A stretch of 64,000 nt of DNA from the NCBI RefSeq assembly GCF_944327175.1, contig NZ_CALVGT010000002.1:24352-88351 (forward strand), given 5' to 3'. Under the pieces are notes generated by a model. The model ran no database searches, was not told the origin of the DNA, and saw nothing but the letters and a program-made list of their open reading frames with translations. Every line of letters begins with the position of its first letter. Position 1 is the stretch's first letter. The position numbers were made by a program, and so were the translations under genes. Below are positions 9,111 to 16,531 of this stretch, piece by piece. Source of the stretch: an uncultured Lactobacillus sp. GTDB lineage: Bacteria > Bacillota > Bacilli > Lactobacillales > Lactobacillaceae.

Positions 9111-9135
9111 CAAATGAAGTTTGAAGGTGAATATT

Positions 9136-9285
9136 ATGGCAGTAAAGAAAGCAGCTTTGGCCTGCAGCGTTTGCGGGTCACGGAACTACTCAATCACTGC
9201 AAACAACAACCGCACCAAGCGCTTGGAACTGAACAAGTTCTGCAAGCACTGCGGCAAGAAGACTTTGCACAGGGAAACGAGGTAG
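9136..9285 (+). CDS. rpmG: 50S ribosomal protein L33, zinc-binding form
   Basis: A 49-residue L33 ([18 protein letters not shown] to the end HRETR). It carries two CxxC pairs (ACSVCG and FCKHCG), so it is the zinc-binding C+ paralogue. A GAAGGTGA site precedes the ATG. It lies 6 bp before secE in the conserved rpmG-secE-nusG arrangement. Starved cells often swap such forms for C- paralogues, which lie elsewhere if present. Confidence 0.95.
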   Translation: MAVKKAALACSVCGSRNYSITANNNRTKRLELNKFCKHCGKKTLHRETR

Positions 9286-9291
9286 ACAGGG

Positions 9292-9462
9292 ATGATTAAG
9301 TTTTTTAAGAGCGTTGGTCAGGAAATGAAACTGGTTCATTGGCCAAGTGCTAAGGAAAACCGGCACGACACGGTGAACGTGGTCGTAACTTCTCTGCTTT
9401 ACGCGATTTTCTTGGGTGCCTTGGATTGGGCCTTTGCAAAATTGATTCAATTAGTTCTGTAA
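9292..9462 (+). CDS. secE: Preprotein translocase subunit SecE
   Basis: A 56-residue SecE, the short single-span Gram-positive form that clamps SecY in the membrane. The amphipathic segment GQEMKLVHWPSAKENRHDTV (about 9-28) is followed by one transmembrane helix (VVVTSLLYAIFLGALDWAF). It follows rpmG directly and has a GACAGGG site. Confidence 0.95.
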   Translation: MIKFFKSVGQEMKLVHWPSAKENRHDTVNVVVTSLLYAIFLGALDWAFAKLIQLVL

Positions 9463-9475
9463 GAGCGACAAAGTA

Positions 9476-9484
9476 TGTTATAAT
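9476..9484 (+). promoter_or_regulatory. Extended -10 promoter for nusG
   Basis: TGTTATAAT is a perfect extended -10 element 14 bp after the secE stop codon. Transcription would start near 9491 and produce a leader of about 60 bases before nusG. Confidence 0.65.
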
Positions 9485-9500
9485 CATGCTAGTTTCTAGG

Positions 9501-9525
9501 AAAACCTCTTTAGCGAGGTTTTTTT
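9501..9525 (+). terminator. Terminator-like hairpin in the nusG leader
   Basis: An 8 bp stem (AAAACCTC with GAGGTTTT), a 6-base loop and seven or more T residues form a complete intrinsic-terminator shape. It lies between the nusG extended -10 and the nusG ribosome site. It can end the rpmG-secE transcript, but any transcript from the 9476 promoter must also pass it. Confidence 0.75.
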
Positions 9526-9553
9526 GTTTGCCAAAAAGGAGATTAAAGAAATT

Positions 9554-10108
9554 ATGGTAGAATCCGCCAAGAAGCAATGGTACGTCCTGCACACTTACTC
9601 TGGTTTTGAAGACAAGGTTAGATCCGACTTGCTGTCTCGGGCCCAGTCACTGGGGATGCAGGACTACATCTTCCGGGTTGTCGTTCCGCAAGAACCAAAG
9701 ATCGAAGACGTGCGCGGCAAGAAGGAAGAAGTTAACGAAAAGGTCTTCCCTGGTTACGTTTTGGTTGAAATGGTCATGACTGACGAAAGCTGGTTTGTTG
9801 TCCGGAACACTCCTAATGTTACTGGTTTCGTTGGCAGCCACGGCGGTGGTTCCAAGCCTTCCCCGCTTTACGAGGAAGAAGTCAGAGCCATCCTGCAGAT
9901 GCAAGAAGGCGAAGCAACTGAAAAGGTTGACTACGACTACGAAGTTGGCGAAAACGTCATGATCACCGAAGGTGCCTTCAACGGCATGGTCGGCAAGATC
10001 GCTGAAATCCAGGACGACAAGCAAAAGCTCTTCTTGACCATCGACATGTTCGGCCACGCTACCACTGCTGAACTGGACTTTGACCAAGTCAAGAAGATGG
10101 AAGACTAA
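9554..10108 (+). CDS. nusG: Transcription termination/antitermination factor NusG
   Basis: A 184-residue NusG. The NGN domain (about 1-115) opens with KKQWYVLHTYSGFEDKV and contains PGYVLVEM, and the C-terminal KOW domain includes EGAFNGMVGKI. It binds RNA polymerase and links it to Rho, NusA or S10. The frame is open from 9524, but the ATG at 9554 with AAAAAGGAG upstream is the right start. The terminator-like hairpin just upstream could tune its own synthesis. Confidence 0.96.
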   Translation: MVESAKKQWYVLHTYSGFEDKVRSDLLSRAQSLGMQDYIFRVVVPQEPKIEDVRGKKEEVNEKVFPGYVLVEMVMTDESWFVVRNTPNVTGFVGSHGGGSKPSPLYEEEVRAILQMQEGEATEKVDYDYEVGENVMITEGAFNGMVGKIAEIQDDKQKLFLTIDMFGHATTAELDFDQVKKMED

Positions 10109-10121
10109 ACATAAAAAAGTC

Positions 10122-10150
10122 TTGCATTCTGCCGGTTTTCAGAGTACTAT
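10122..10150 (+). promoter_or_regulatory. Promoter of rplK-rplA
   Basis: TTGCAT (10122-10127), 17 bp, TACTAT (10145-10150). It begins 14 bp after the nusG stop codon and drives the ribosomal-protein operon. Confidence 0.75.
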
Positions 10151-10170
10151 ATTAAACGTACTTTATTATT

Positions 10171-10214
10171 GTGGGAGGAGAGTGTGGAAACTCTCCATTT
10201 TAACCGCATCACGG
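10171..10214 (+). promoter_or_regulatory. Structured rplK leader (ribosomal-protein autoregulation type)
   Basis: GTGGGAGGAGAG, a short hairpin (GGAGAGTGTGGAAACTCTCC) and a CCGCATCACGG tail resemble the conserved leader segments found before L11/L1 operons in Firmicutes, where L1 can bind an rRNA-like site. Assignment to a specific binding protein is inference. Confidence 0.55.
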
Positions 10215-10233
10215 AATCAAGGAGGTTTTGACC

Positions 10234-10659
10234 GTGGCAAAGAAAGTTATTAACGTTGTTAAGTTACAAATTCCAGCTGGCGCTGCAACCCCTGCACCTC
10301 CAGTAGGTCCTGCTTTGGGTCAAGCAGGTATCAACATTGTTGGCTTTACTAAGGACTTCAATGCTCGTACTGCTGACCAAAAGGGCATGATCATCCCTGT
10401 AGTCATCACTGTTTACGAAGACCGTTCATTCGACTTCGTAACTAAGACTCCTCCAGCACCAGTCTTGCTGAAGCAAGCTGCTGGCCTTCAAAAGGCTTCA
10501 GGCGAACCTAACAAGAACAAGGTTGGTTCAGTAACCACTGCTCAAGTTAAGGAAATCGCTGAAACTAAGATGAAGGACCTTAACGCTGCCTCAATCGAAG
10601 CTGCTATGCGTATGGTTGAAGGTACTGCTAGAAGTATGGGTATCGAAGTAAAGGACTAA
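10234..10659 (+). CDS. rplK: 50S ribosomal protein L11
   Basis: A 141-residue L11. The N-terminal part [19 protein letters not shown] and the proline-rich [12 protein letters not shown] loop are diagnostic of the GTPase-associated centre. The frame also opens at a TTG at 10228, but GTG 10234 is 8 bp after GGAGG and gives the normal N-terminus. Codons are the AT-ending set of highly expressed genes. It is followed by rplA. Confidence 0.97.
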   Translation: MAKKVINVVKLQIPAGAATPAPPVGPALGQAGINIVGFTKDFNARTADQKGMIIPVVITVYEDRSFDFVTKTPPAPVLLKQAAGLQKASGEPNKNKVGSVTTAQVKEIAETKMKDLNAASIEAAMRMVEGTARSMGIEVKD

Positions 10660-10684
10660 TTTGTTAATTTTTACCAATTAACAA

Positions 10685-10726
10685 GTCAGGTGGGAGAGCA
10701 AAGAGAAAGCTCGTTTGACCACACAT
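10685..10726 (+). promoter_or_regulatory. Probable L1-binding leader before rplA
   Basis: GTCAGGTGGGAGAG, a small hairpin (GAGCAAAGAGAAAGCTC) and GTTTGACCACA form the GGTGGGAG/GACCACA signature found between rplK and rplA in Firmicutes. It mimics the 23S rRNA site of L1 and would allow feedback repression. Confidence 0.6.
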
Positions 10727-10742
10727 ACAAGGAGGATTTTTC

Positions 10743-11438
10743 ATGCCAAAGCATGGTAAGAAATACGTAGAAGCTGCCAAGAAGGTTGACAGCAACAAGT
10801 TGTACTCAGTAGAAGACGCTATCAAGCTGGTTAAGGAAACTTCATACGCTAACTTTGACGCTTCCGTAGAAGTATCTTACAACCTGAGCGTTGACCCAAA
10901 GCAAGCTGACCAACAAATCCGTGGCTCAATCGTTTTGCCAAACGGTACTGGTAAGTCTGTAAAGGTTATCGTATTTGCTGAAGGCCCACAAGCTGAAGCA
11001 GCTAAGGCTGCCGGTGCTGACGAAGTCGGCGCAGACGACTTGGTAGAAAAGGTTCAAAACGGTTACCTGGACTTCGACGTTGTCATCGCTACTCCAATGA
11101 TGATGGCTAAGGTTGGTCGTTTGGGTCGTGTGCTTGGGCCTAAGGGCTTGATGCCAAACCCTAAGACTGGTACTGTTACTATGGACACTGCCAAGGCTGT
11201 TAAAAACGTTAAGGCTGGTCAAGTAGAATACCGTGTCGACCGTCAAGCTTCAATCCACACTGCTATCGGCAAGGTTTCATTCACTGAAGAACAATTGACT
11301 GAAAACTTCCGCGCTTTGCAAAACGCTATCTTGCGTGCAAAGCCAGCTTCAGCTAAGGGTCAATACATCAAGAGCTGCGCAGTTGCCGCAACCTTTGGCC
11401 CTGGGATCAAGTTGGACCCAATCGCTTTGATGGGCTAA
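10743..11438 (+). CDS. rplA: 50S ribosomal protein L1
   Basis: A 231-residue L1 (starts [14 protein letters not shown]), with the typical core [15 protein letters not shown]. It binds 23S rRNA at the E site and often its own mRNA. An AAGGAGG site precedes the ATG. It is the last gene before a strong terminator; rplJ-rplL follow only 1.9 kb further on, separated by two unrelated genes. Confidence 0.97.
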   Translation: MPKHGKKYVEAAKKVDSNKLYSVEDAIKLVKETSYANFDASVEVSYNLSVDPKQADQQIRGSIVLPNGTGKSVKVIVFAEGPQAEAAKAAGADEVGADDLVEKVQNGYLDFDVVIATPMMMAKVGRLGRVLGPKGLMPNPKTGTVTMDTAKAVKNVKAGQVEYRVDRQASIHTAIGKVSFTEEQLTENFRALQNAILRAKPASAKGQYIKSCAVAATFGPGIKLDPIALMG

Positions 11439-11462
11439 TTATCCCTAAGTTAAGCTAATTAA

Positions 11463-11491
11463 GCTCCCCGCCTTTTGGCGGGGAGTTTTTC
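11463..11491 (+). terminator. Terminator of rplK-rplA
   Basis: A 9-10 bp GC stem (CTCCCCGCC, TTTT loop, GGCGGGGAG) followed by five T residues. Confidence 0.93.
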
Positions 11492-11553
11492 TTTGCCCTA
11501 ATTTTGCTTTAAGAAATTTTTAGTAGCCGAAAAGGCTTTCTTTTAAAAAATCT

Positions 11554-11562
11554 TGCTATACT
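11554..11562 (+). promoter_or_regulatory. Extended -10 promoter of the glycosyltransferase gene
   Basis: TGCTATACT, an extended -10 element 39 bp before the GTG start, lies downstream of the rplA terminator. No good -35 is seen. Confidence 0.55.
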
Positions 11563-11601
11563 AGTAGGGACAGATAGCCAAACTGAAAGAAGTGTATCAA
11601 G

Positions 11602-12606
11602 GTGGAAAAATTATTAACTCTTATCGTTCCCTGCTACAACTCAGCTGAATACTTGAACCGCTGCGTCGACTCCCTATTAGCCGGCGGAGACCGGGTGCAG
11701 ATCATCTTGGTTGACGACGGATCAACTGATGAAACCGGCCGGATGCTGGATGACTACCAAGCTAAGTACTTAAACCTGGACCTGGAAGTCGTCCACCAGG
11801 AAAATGCCGGCCACGGCGGGGCCATCAACAATGGCCTGCGCCTGGCCAAGGGCAAGTACGTCAAGATCGTTGACAGCGACGACTGGCTGGACCAGGAAGC
11901 CTATAAAGAGGTGCTGGATTATCTGGAAAACAATCCGGAAGTCGACCTCTTTTTGGCCAACTATGTCTATGACAAGCCGGCATTAAACCGCCAGCGGGTG
12001 ATCAAGTTCCCCCATCTGCCGGTCGGACGGACCTTCTCCTGGGATGAGGTCAAGCTGCGGATGGGCCAGTATTTCATGCTTCACTCCGTCATCTACAACC
12101 GGAAAGTCCTGGAGCGGGCCAAGGTAACCTTGCCGACCAAGGTATCCTACGATGACAATATTTTTGTCTTTGAACCGATGGTGCAGGTGCAGACCATGCG
12201 CTACCTGCCGGTCAACCTCTATCACTATTTTATTGGCCGGGATGACCAGTCGGTCAACGAAAAGGTGATGCTGAAGAAGATCGACCAGCAGATCTTGATC
12301 AACAAGCAGCTGATTGTTTTCTACGCTTCCCAAGTCAACAAGCGGGCACCTTATGCCAGATACATGAAGTACTTCTTAGAAGCCGTCACGGGCGTAACTA
12401 GCGTTATCTTGATCCGGGGCAAGAAGAAGGAATATATCGCAAAAAAGGACGAACTCTGGCAGTTCTTGAAGACTTACGACCTGGAGACCTACAAGTCCTT
12501 TAAACACCGCCTGGTGGGCCATTTCGTCTCCCAGGACGTCCTGCCTATGCGGCAGATGGTCAGCGGGGCCTACTTGATCCTGCAGCGACTGTATTCATTT
12601 AATTAG
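11602..12606 (+). CDS. Family 2 glycosyltransferase
   Basis: A 334-residue inverting GT-A glycosyltransferase. The nucleotide-sugar fold is shown by LIVPCYNSAEYLNRCVDSLL, VDDGSTDETG, ENAGHGGAINNGL and the metal-binding motif VDSDDWLD (about 93-100). No clear transmembrane helix is seen, so it is cytoplasmic or peripherally bound and probably adds a sugar to an envelope polymer or lipid. The GTG start has only a modest site (GAAAGAAG). It is a single gene placed between the two ribosomal-protein operons. Confidence 0.87.
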   Translation: MEKLLTLIVPCYNSAEYLNRCVDSLLAGGDRVQIILVDDGSTDETGRMLDDYQAKYLNLDLEVVHQENAGHGGAINNGLRLAKGKYVKIVDSDDWLDQEAYKEVLDYLENNPEVDLFLANYVYDKPALNRQRVIKFPHLPVGRTFSWDEVKLRMGQYFMLHSVIYNRKVLERAKVTLPTKVSYDDNIFVFEPMVQVQTMRYLPVNLYHYFIGRDDQSVNEKVMLKKIDQQILINKQLIVFYASQVNKRAPYARYMKYFLEAVTGVTSVILIRGKKKEYIAKKDELWQFLKTYDLETYKSFKHRLVGHFVSQDVLPMRQMVSGAYLILQRLYSFN

Positions 12607-12635
12607 GGCAGGGGAAAACAGAGACAATATTCGAC

Positions 12636-12672
12636 AAAAAAGCTTTGGCAAGAACGCCAAAGCTTAAAAAAA
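12636..12672. terminator. Bidirectional terminator
   Basis: A perfect 10 bp stem (AAGCTTTGGC with GCCAAAGCTT) flanked by A and T runs separates the convergent glycosyltransferase and small membrane-protein genes. Confidence 0.9.
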
Positions 12673-12677
12673 CAGAC

Positions 12678-13079
12678 TTAATTTTTGTCATCAAAACCGG
12701 TCTCGTCCCGGCGCTTGACGTGAAAGTTCTTGTCGTTGGCTTGTTCAGGCACGACGAAAGAGCAGAGCAGGAAGAGGACGAAGCCGGCCCAGCCCAGGAC
12801 GTGGATGCCCAGCTTATAGCCGGTCAAGGTCAAGATGACGCCCAAGAGGAGCAAGGACCAGGCGATCCAGGAGAGGATCTGCCAGTTCTTGCTCAGCTTC
12901 TTGTTTTCAGATTCGATGTCCAGGAAGCCGCGGACAATGAAGTAGGCGCTGATAATGAGGAATAAGACGTCCATGGCGATGCTGCCAGCGGAATGGTCCT
13001 GGAACATGCTGAAGACGGCCAGGGTGCCGGAAATGCCGGCCAAGAAGAAGTAGAAAATGTCGATCAGTTTACTGCGCAA
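12678..13079 (-). CDS. Small multi-pass membrane protein, unknown function
   Basis: A 133-residue protein with four likely membrane helices: FYFFLAGISGTLAVFSM, IAMDVLFLIISAYFIVRGFL, ILSWIAWSLLLLGVILTLTG and VLGWAGFVLFLLCSFVV. A charged cytoplasmic tail follows. The start is TTG at 13077-13079, 8 bp after a perfect GGAGGT. It is divergent from the rplJ leader. I do not recognise a functional family. Confidence 0.75.
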   Translation of the reverse strand: MRSKLIDIFYFFLAGISGTLAVFSMFQDHSAGSIAMDVLFLIISAYFIVRGFLDIESENKKLSKNWQILSWIAWSLLLLGVILTLTGYKLGIHVLGWAGFVLFLLCSFVVPEQANDKNFHVKRRDETGFDDKN

Positions 13080-13147
13080 AGAAAGTACCTCCTAAAAGTC
13101 ATTACAGTAGATTTTAGCAGATTTTTGCAAAAAGTGGCGAAAAAGGT

Positions 13148-13176
13148 TTGACAGATCTTGCTTTAGATGGTAATCT
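13148..13176 (+). promoter_or_regulatory. Promoter of rplJ-rplL
   Basis: A consensus TTGACA (13148-13153), 17 bp, TAATCT (13171-13176). It precedes a long structured leader. Confidence 0.8.
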
Positions 13177-13194
13177 AGATAAAGTAAATTTCTA

Positions 13195-13303
13195 ACCTAA
13201 GACGTGGGTGGCGTAAAGCCTCAATACAATCCCGCCGAGGCCAGAAGATAATGAAGATTATTAAACTCTCCATGTCTTTCTTGGCATGGAGTTTTTTTAG
13301 GCC
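13195..13303 (+). promoter_or_regulatory. L10 leader (ribosomal protein L10 autoregulatory RNA)
   Basis: The leader contains CCTAAGACGTGGGTGGCGTAAAGCC and later GCCGAGGCC with AGATAATGAAG, matching the known Firmicute L10-leader layout that binds the L10(L12)4 complex. It ends in a terminator stem (CTCCATG with CATGGAG) and T run at 13269-13301, so control is by attenuation ahead of rplJ. Confidence 0.8.
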
Positions 13304-13341
13304 TTGTAGAATTTTACAAAATTTTATGGAGGTGAATAATT

Positions 13342-13851
13342 TTGAGTCAAGCTATTATCGCTGCTAAGGCTAAATTCGTTGAAGAATTTGCAGAAGAACT
13401 TAAGTCAGCTAAGTCCATCGTAGTTATCAACTACCTTGGTTTGACTGTTGACGAAGTTACTGCTTTCCGTGCAGAATTGCGTGAAAGCAACGCCAAGATG
13501 AAGGTTGTCAAGAACACTTACCTTCGCCGCGCTGCTGCTCAAGCCGGCTTGGAAGATTTGGCACCAGTATTCGTTGGTCCATCAGCTGTGATCTACACTG
13601 ATGATGAAGACAACGTTACTGCACCTGCCCGAATCGCTGCTGACTACGCTAAGAAGTTCGACGTTGTTGAAATTAAGGGTGGTGCACTTGAAGGTCAAGT
13701 TGCTACCAAGGAACAAGTCGAAGAACTGGCTGCAATTCCAGGTCGCGAAGGTCTGCTTTCAATGCTTCTTTCTGTATTGCAAGCACCTGTACGCAACTTT
13801 GCATACGTTGTTAAGGCTGTCGCTGAATCAAAGGAAGAATCAGCTGAATAG
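13342..13851 (+). CDS. rplJ: 50S ribosomal protein L10
   Basis: A 169-residue L10, the base of the ribosomal stalk that carries L7/L12 dimers. The N-terminal rRNA-binding part includes [16 protein letters not shown] and [19 protein letters not shown]. The TTG start at 13342 is preceded by GGAGGTGAATAATT. Codons are mostly AT-ending. rplL follows 52 bp later. Confidence 0.96.
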   Translation: MSQAIIAAKAKFVEEFAEELKSAKSIVVINYLGLTVDEVTAFRAELRESNAKMKVVKNTYLRRAAAQAGLEDLAPVFVGPSAVIYTDDEDNVTAPARIAADYAKKFDVVEIKGGALEGQVATKEQVEELAAIPGREGLLSMLLSVLQAPVRNFAYVVKAVAESKEESAE

Positions 13852-13903
13852 TCTGGTCATTTTAAATTAGATATTAAATTCCATATTTTCGGAGGATATT
13901 ACA

Positions 13904-14269
13904 ATGGCTTTGGATACTGCTAACATCATTGAACAATTGAAGGGTGCTTCAATTCTTGAATTGAACGACCTGGTACACGCTATCGAAGAAGAATTCGGCG
14001 TTACTGCTGCTGCTCCTGTAGCTGCTGCTGGTGCCGCTGGTGGTGCTGAAGAAGCTAAGTCAAGCTTCGACGTTGAATTGACTTCAGCAGGTACTGAAAA
14101 GGTTAAGGTTATTAAGATCGTTAAGGAAGTTACTGGCGCAAGCTTGCTGGACGCTAAGAAGACTGTTGACGGTGCTCCAGTTGTTCTTAAGGAAGGCTTG
14201 TCAGAAGACGAAGCTAACGAACTTAAGGCTAAGCTTGAAGAAGTTGGCGCAACTGTTACCCTTAAATAA
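13904..14269 (+). CDS. rplL: 50S ribosomal protein L7/L12
   Basis: A 121-residue stalk protein. The N-terminal dimerisation helices ([20 protein letters not shown]) are joined by an Ala/Gly hinge ([19 protein letters not shown]) to a C-terminal domain with [18 protein letters not shown], the factor-binding surface. A GGAGG site precedes the ATG. It has strongly biased codons like rplJ. Confidence 0.97.
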   Translation: MALDTANIIEQLKGASILELNDLVHAIEEEFGVTAAAPVAAAGAAGGAEEAKSSFDVELTSAGTEKVKVIKIVKEVTGASLLDAKKTVDGAPVVLKEGLSEDEANELKAKLEEVGATVTLK

Positions 14270-14300
14270 TTACGGCCTTCGGGCATTAATTATTAACGAA

Positions 14301-14336
14301 GAACGCGTTTGTGGACATCCACAGGCGCGTTTTTTG
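14301..14336 (+). terminator. Terminator of rplJ-rplL
   Basis: A long stem (ACGCGTTTGTGGA, CAT loop, CCACAGGCGCGT) ends in six T residues. Confidence 0.92.
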
Positions 14337-14419
14337 TCTGCTTTTTTAGCTTTTTGCCCCAAAAAGAGGCCCTTTGGCTTCTTGGTCCACGATTAAGCGT
14401 GGATATTGCTGTGTTTAGT

Positions 14420-14548
14420 TTTGTATTTACTTGCTTATTGCCAAGGTTAAAAAGGCCCGGGCAACCAAGGTAACCGTTTCTAAAGGCGGCAAGACCTAGA
14501 CCTTCAACATCCGCAAGAATGCCAAATGGCCCAACGGCCAGACCTTGA
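14420..14548 (+). pseudogene. OppA-type peptide-binding protein fragment
   Basis: One frame reads KVTVSKGGKT, a TAG stop, then TFNIRKNAKWPNGQTLTA. This matches the internal strand-loop region of oligopeptide ABC transporter binding proteins of the OppA type (family pattern YTFxIRKxAKWSNGD). Only about 40 codons remain, with an internal stop and no start or signal peptide. It fuses at about 14548 to a different gene remnant. Confidence 0.65.
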
Positions 14549-14726
14549 CCGCCAGCACACCGACTCCAACGTCCTTTGCTTAGGGGCCAAGATTATCGGG
14601 GATATGATGGCCGGCGAAATCGTCAAGACCTGGCTGAACACGGATCCTTTGATGGAAGAAAAGTACCGCCGGCGGGTGGACAAGGTCATGGCCATCAACG
14701 ATAAGCACTGCGTGCCAGTGAAATAG
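14549..14726 (+). pseudogene. RpiB/LacB-type sugar-phosphate isomerase fragment
   Basis: The frame reads RQHTDSNVLCLGAKIIGD, then EIVKTWLNTDPL, and ends in DKHCVPVK before a TAG. This is the C-terminal third of ribose-5-phosphate isomerase B or galactose-6-phosphate isomerase LacB (family pattern HNDANVLxxG). The N-terminal catalytic part is missing and the preceding bases belong to an OppA fragment. It is a relic; the ATG at 14526 would make a meaningless hybrid. Confidence 0.7.
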
Positions 14727-14807
14727 AATATTTCACTAAAACGATTATGTTGTTCTGATATTTTTTCTTAGCCATTTCAGAGAAAGGCTGTTGCAGCGGC
14801 AAAGTTT

Positions 14808-14816
14808 TGCTATAAT
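14808..14816 (+). promoter_or_regulatory. Extended -10 promoter of hup
   Basis: TGCTATAAT is a perfect extended -10 about 62 bp before the HU start codon. The -35 is weak (CTGTTG near 14788). Confidence 0.7.
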
Positions 14817-14878
14817 TAAGCATATGACTAAGCTTCGGCATATTGCTGAGCCTTTTAATAGAAAGATGAGGAAACAAG

Positions 14879-15151
14879 ATGAATAAGACTGAACTTGTCT
14901 CAGTTGTAAGTGAAAAGACTGAATTCAGCAAGAAGGAATCTGCTCAAATCGTTGACGCTTTGTTTGCATCAATCGAAGAAGCACTTGCTAAGGGCGAAAA
15001 GGTACAATTGATCGGCTTTGGGACTTTTGAAGTTCGTGAACGCGCTGCTCGGAAGGGTCGCAACCCGCAAACTGGCGCTGAAATCGAAATTCCTGCAAGC
15101 AAGGTTCCAGCCTTCAAGCCTGGCAAGGCCCTGAAGGATGCCGTTAAGTAA
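14879..15151 (+). CDS. hup: DNA-binding protein HU
   Basis: A 90-residue HU, the main histone-like dimer of the nucleoid. The N-terminal helical half ([20 protein letters not shown]) is followed by the strand [21 protein letters not shown] and the DNA-embracing arm, with the typical [14 protein letters not shown] end. GATGAGGA precedes the ATG. Codons suggest high expression. Confidence 0.97.
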   Translation: MNKTELVSVVSEKTEFSKKESAQIVDALFASIEEALAKGEKVQLIGFGTFEVRERAARKGRNPQTGAEIEIPASKVPAFKPGKALKDAVK

Positions 15152-15167
15152 GCTTGACCACTTTAAA

Positions 15168-15199
15168 AGACCATCGGTTGATTCCGGTGGCCTTTTTTT
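15168..15199 (+). terminator. Terminator of hup
   Basis: A stem (GACCATCGG with CCGGTGGCC, including G-T pairs) is followed by seven T residues. Confidence 0.85.
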
Positions 15200-15308
15200 G
15201 CGGACAAAATCCTGTAATTAAAACGTAACACAGCTTCCCTTGATTTTAGTAAATATTATGGCTAACATAATTTGTAGTTATCTTTATGATGAGAAAGGGA
15301 AAAACAGT

Positions 15309-16430
15309 TTGAATTTTAAAGACTTCTTTTTGAAAAAATCCGCGAAAACTGCCGGCAAGCTGGCCTTAGCCGCCAGCCTCCTGCTTCCAGCTTTGGCGCC
15401 AGCTACGGTCCAGGCGGAAGCGACCAAGAGCGACGTCAACCGGGTAATGAGGGACAACCACCTGGCCGGGTCAGTTCTTTTAGTCCAAAACGGCAGCGTC
15501 AAGACCGTCAACTACGGCTATGCCTGGTTTGGCCGGCGGATAAAGAACGGGTCTTATAACGTGACTTATCCAGCTGCTTCCCTGCAAAAGGTGGTAACCG
15601 GAGCCATGCTGGTACAGATTATGAACGAAAAGAATCATACCAAGCAGCAATTCAGCCAGTACACCAAGATCTCCCGCTGGTACCCCAAGCTGAAGAATGC
15701 CCGCTACGTGACGGTCGGCAACCTCTTGACTCACACTAGCGGCTACCGGAAGGTTGGCTCAGAAAGCAACCAGAATCTGTCGGAAAACAAGGCCATCAAC
15801 TGGGTGACCCAGAAGATCAACGGCAGCTGGCAGTATCAGATTGGCAGCTTCAACTACAGCGACACTAACTACATTTTGCTGGCCGGCATCATCCGCAAAT
15901 TGACCGGCCGCTCCTATGCCTACAACTTTAAACACCGGATCGTTCATCCGCTGGGGTTGGCCCACACCAGCCTCAGACATGACATTCCTTGGACCCGGAG
16001 CCAGGCAGTATCATACGCTTATCTATGGCAGAGAAAGTACCAAAGACCGGTCTCCCTGCCTAAGTCCGTGGCTTCCCAGATCCCAGGCGCCGGCAACATG
16101 TGCACCACGCCAGTTGAATATTACGAGATCTTGCTGGCCCTGCAGAACGGGGCAATTTTGAACCAAAGCGACTTCAATTACCTGACTCACCTCAAGGCCA
16201 GAAAGACCACCTATAGCGGCGGTATGTACATGAAGCGGGGCGGCAAGGTCAAGTCTGCCTTTGGCGCGATTAGGGGTGAGCACTATGGGAATTATGTCCA
16301 GCTGACGGCGGACAACAGAAACGGGATCATCATGTTCGTAAATGAGCGCAGCCAGACTAAGCAGCAGCTCAAGGGCCTGGCCTTTGGCCTCTTGCAGAAG
16401 ATCCAGCCGGGAACCTTTAGTTTGAATTAG
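15309..16430 (+). CDS. Secreted serine hydrolase of the beta-lactamase/D-Ala-D-Ala peptidase fold
   Basis: About 373 residues from the TTG at 15309, which has GAAAGGG 8 bp upstream; the frame itself is open from 15240. A signal peptide occupies about 1-36 (ASLLLPALAPATVQA). The active-site SxxK motif is S91-L-Q-K94 in YPAASLQK. The second motif reads Y183-S-D where class C enzymes usually have YxN, and the third position reads H325-Y-G. It belongs to the class C beta-lactamase-like family and probably acts on cell-wall peptides. It is the first of a tandem pair. Confidence 0.8.
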   Translation: MNFKDFFLKKSAKTAGKLALAASLLLPALAPATVQAEATKSDVNRVMRDNHLAGSVLLVQNGSVKTVNYGYAWFGRRIKNGSYNVTYPAASLQKVVTGAMLVQIMNEKNHTKQQFSQYTKISRWYPKLKNARYVTVGNLLTHTSGYRKVGSESNQNLSENKAINWVTQKINGSWQYQIGSFNYSDTNYILLAGIIRKLTGRSYAYNFKHRIVHPLGLAHTSLRHDIPWTRSQAVSYAYLWQRKYQRPVSLPKSVASQIPGAGNMCTTPVEYYEILLALQNGAILNQSDFNYLTHLKARKTTYSGGMYMKRGGKVKSAFGAIRGEHYGNYVQLTADNRNGIIMFVNERSQTKQQLKGLAFGLLQKIQPGTFSLN

Positions 16431-16492
16431 TGAGTGATTTTTTTTATTTTTTAAAAAATAATAATTTTTCGCCCTTTTCCCCTGAATGGCCT

Positions 16493-16498
16493 TATAAT
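16493..16498 (+). promoter_or_regulatory. Putative -10 of the second serine hydrolase gene
   Basis: A perfect TATAAT lies in the short spacer after the first hydrolase gene. With a start near 16505 the mRNA would place the GGGAGG site (16515-16520) in a short leader, which supports the TTG start at 16532. Confidence 0.55.
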
Positions 16499-16531
16499 GT
16501 TCATATGTATCCAAGGGAGGAAAGACCACTG

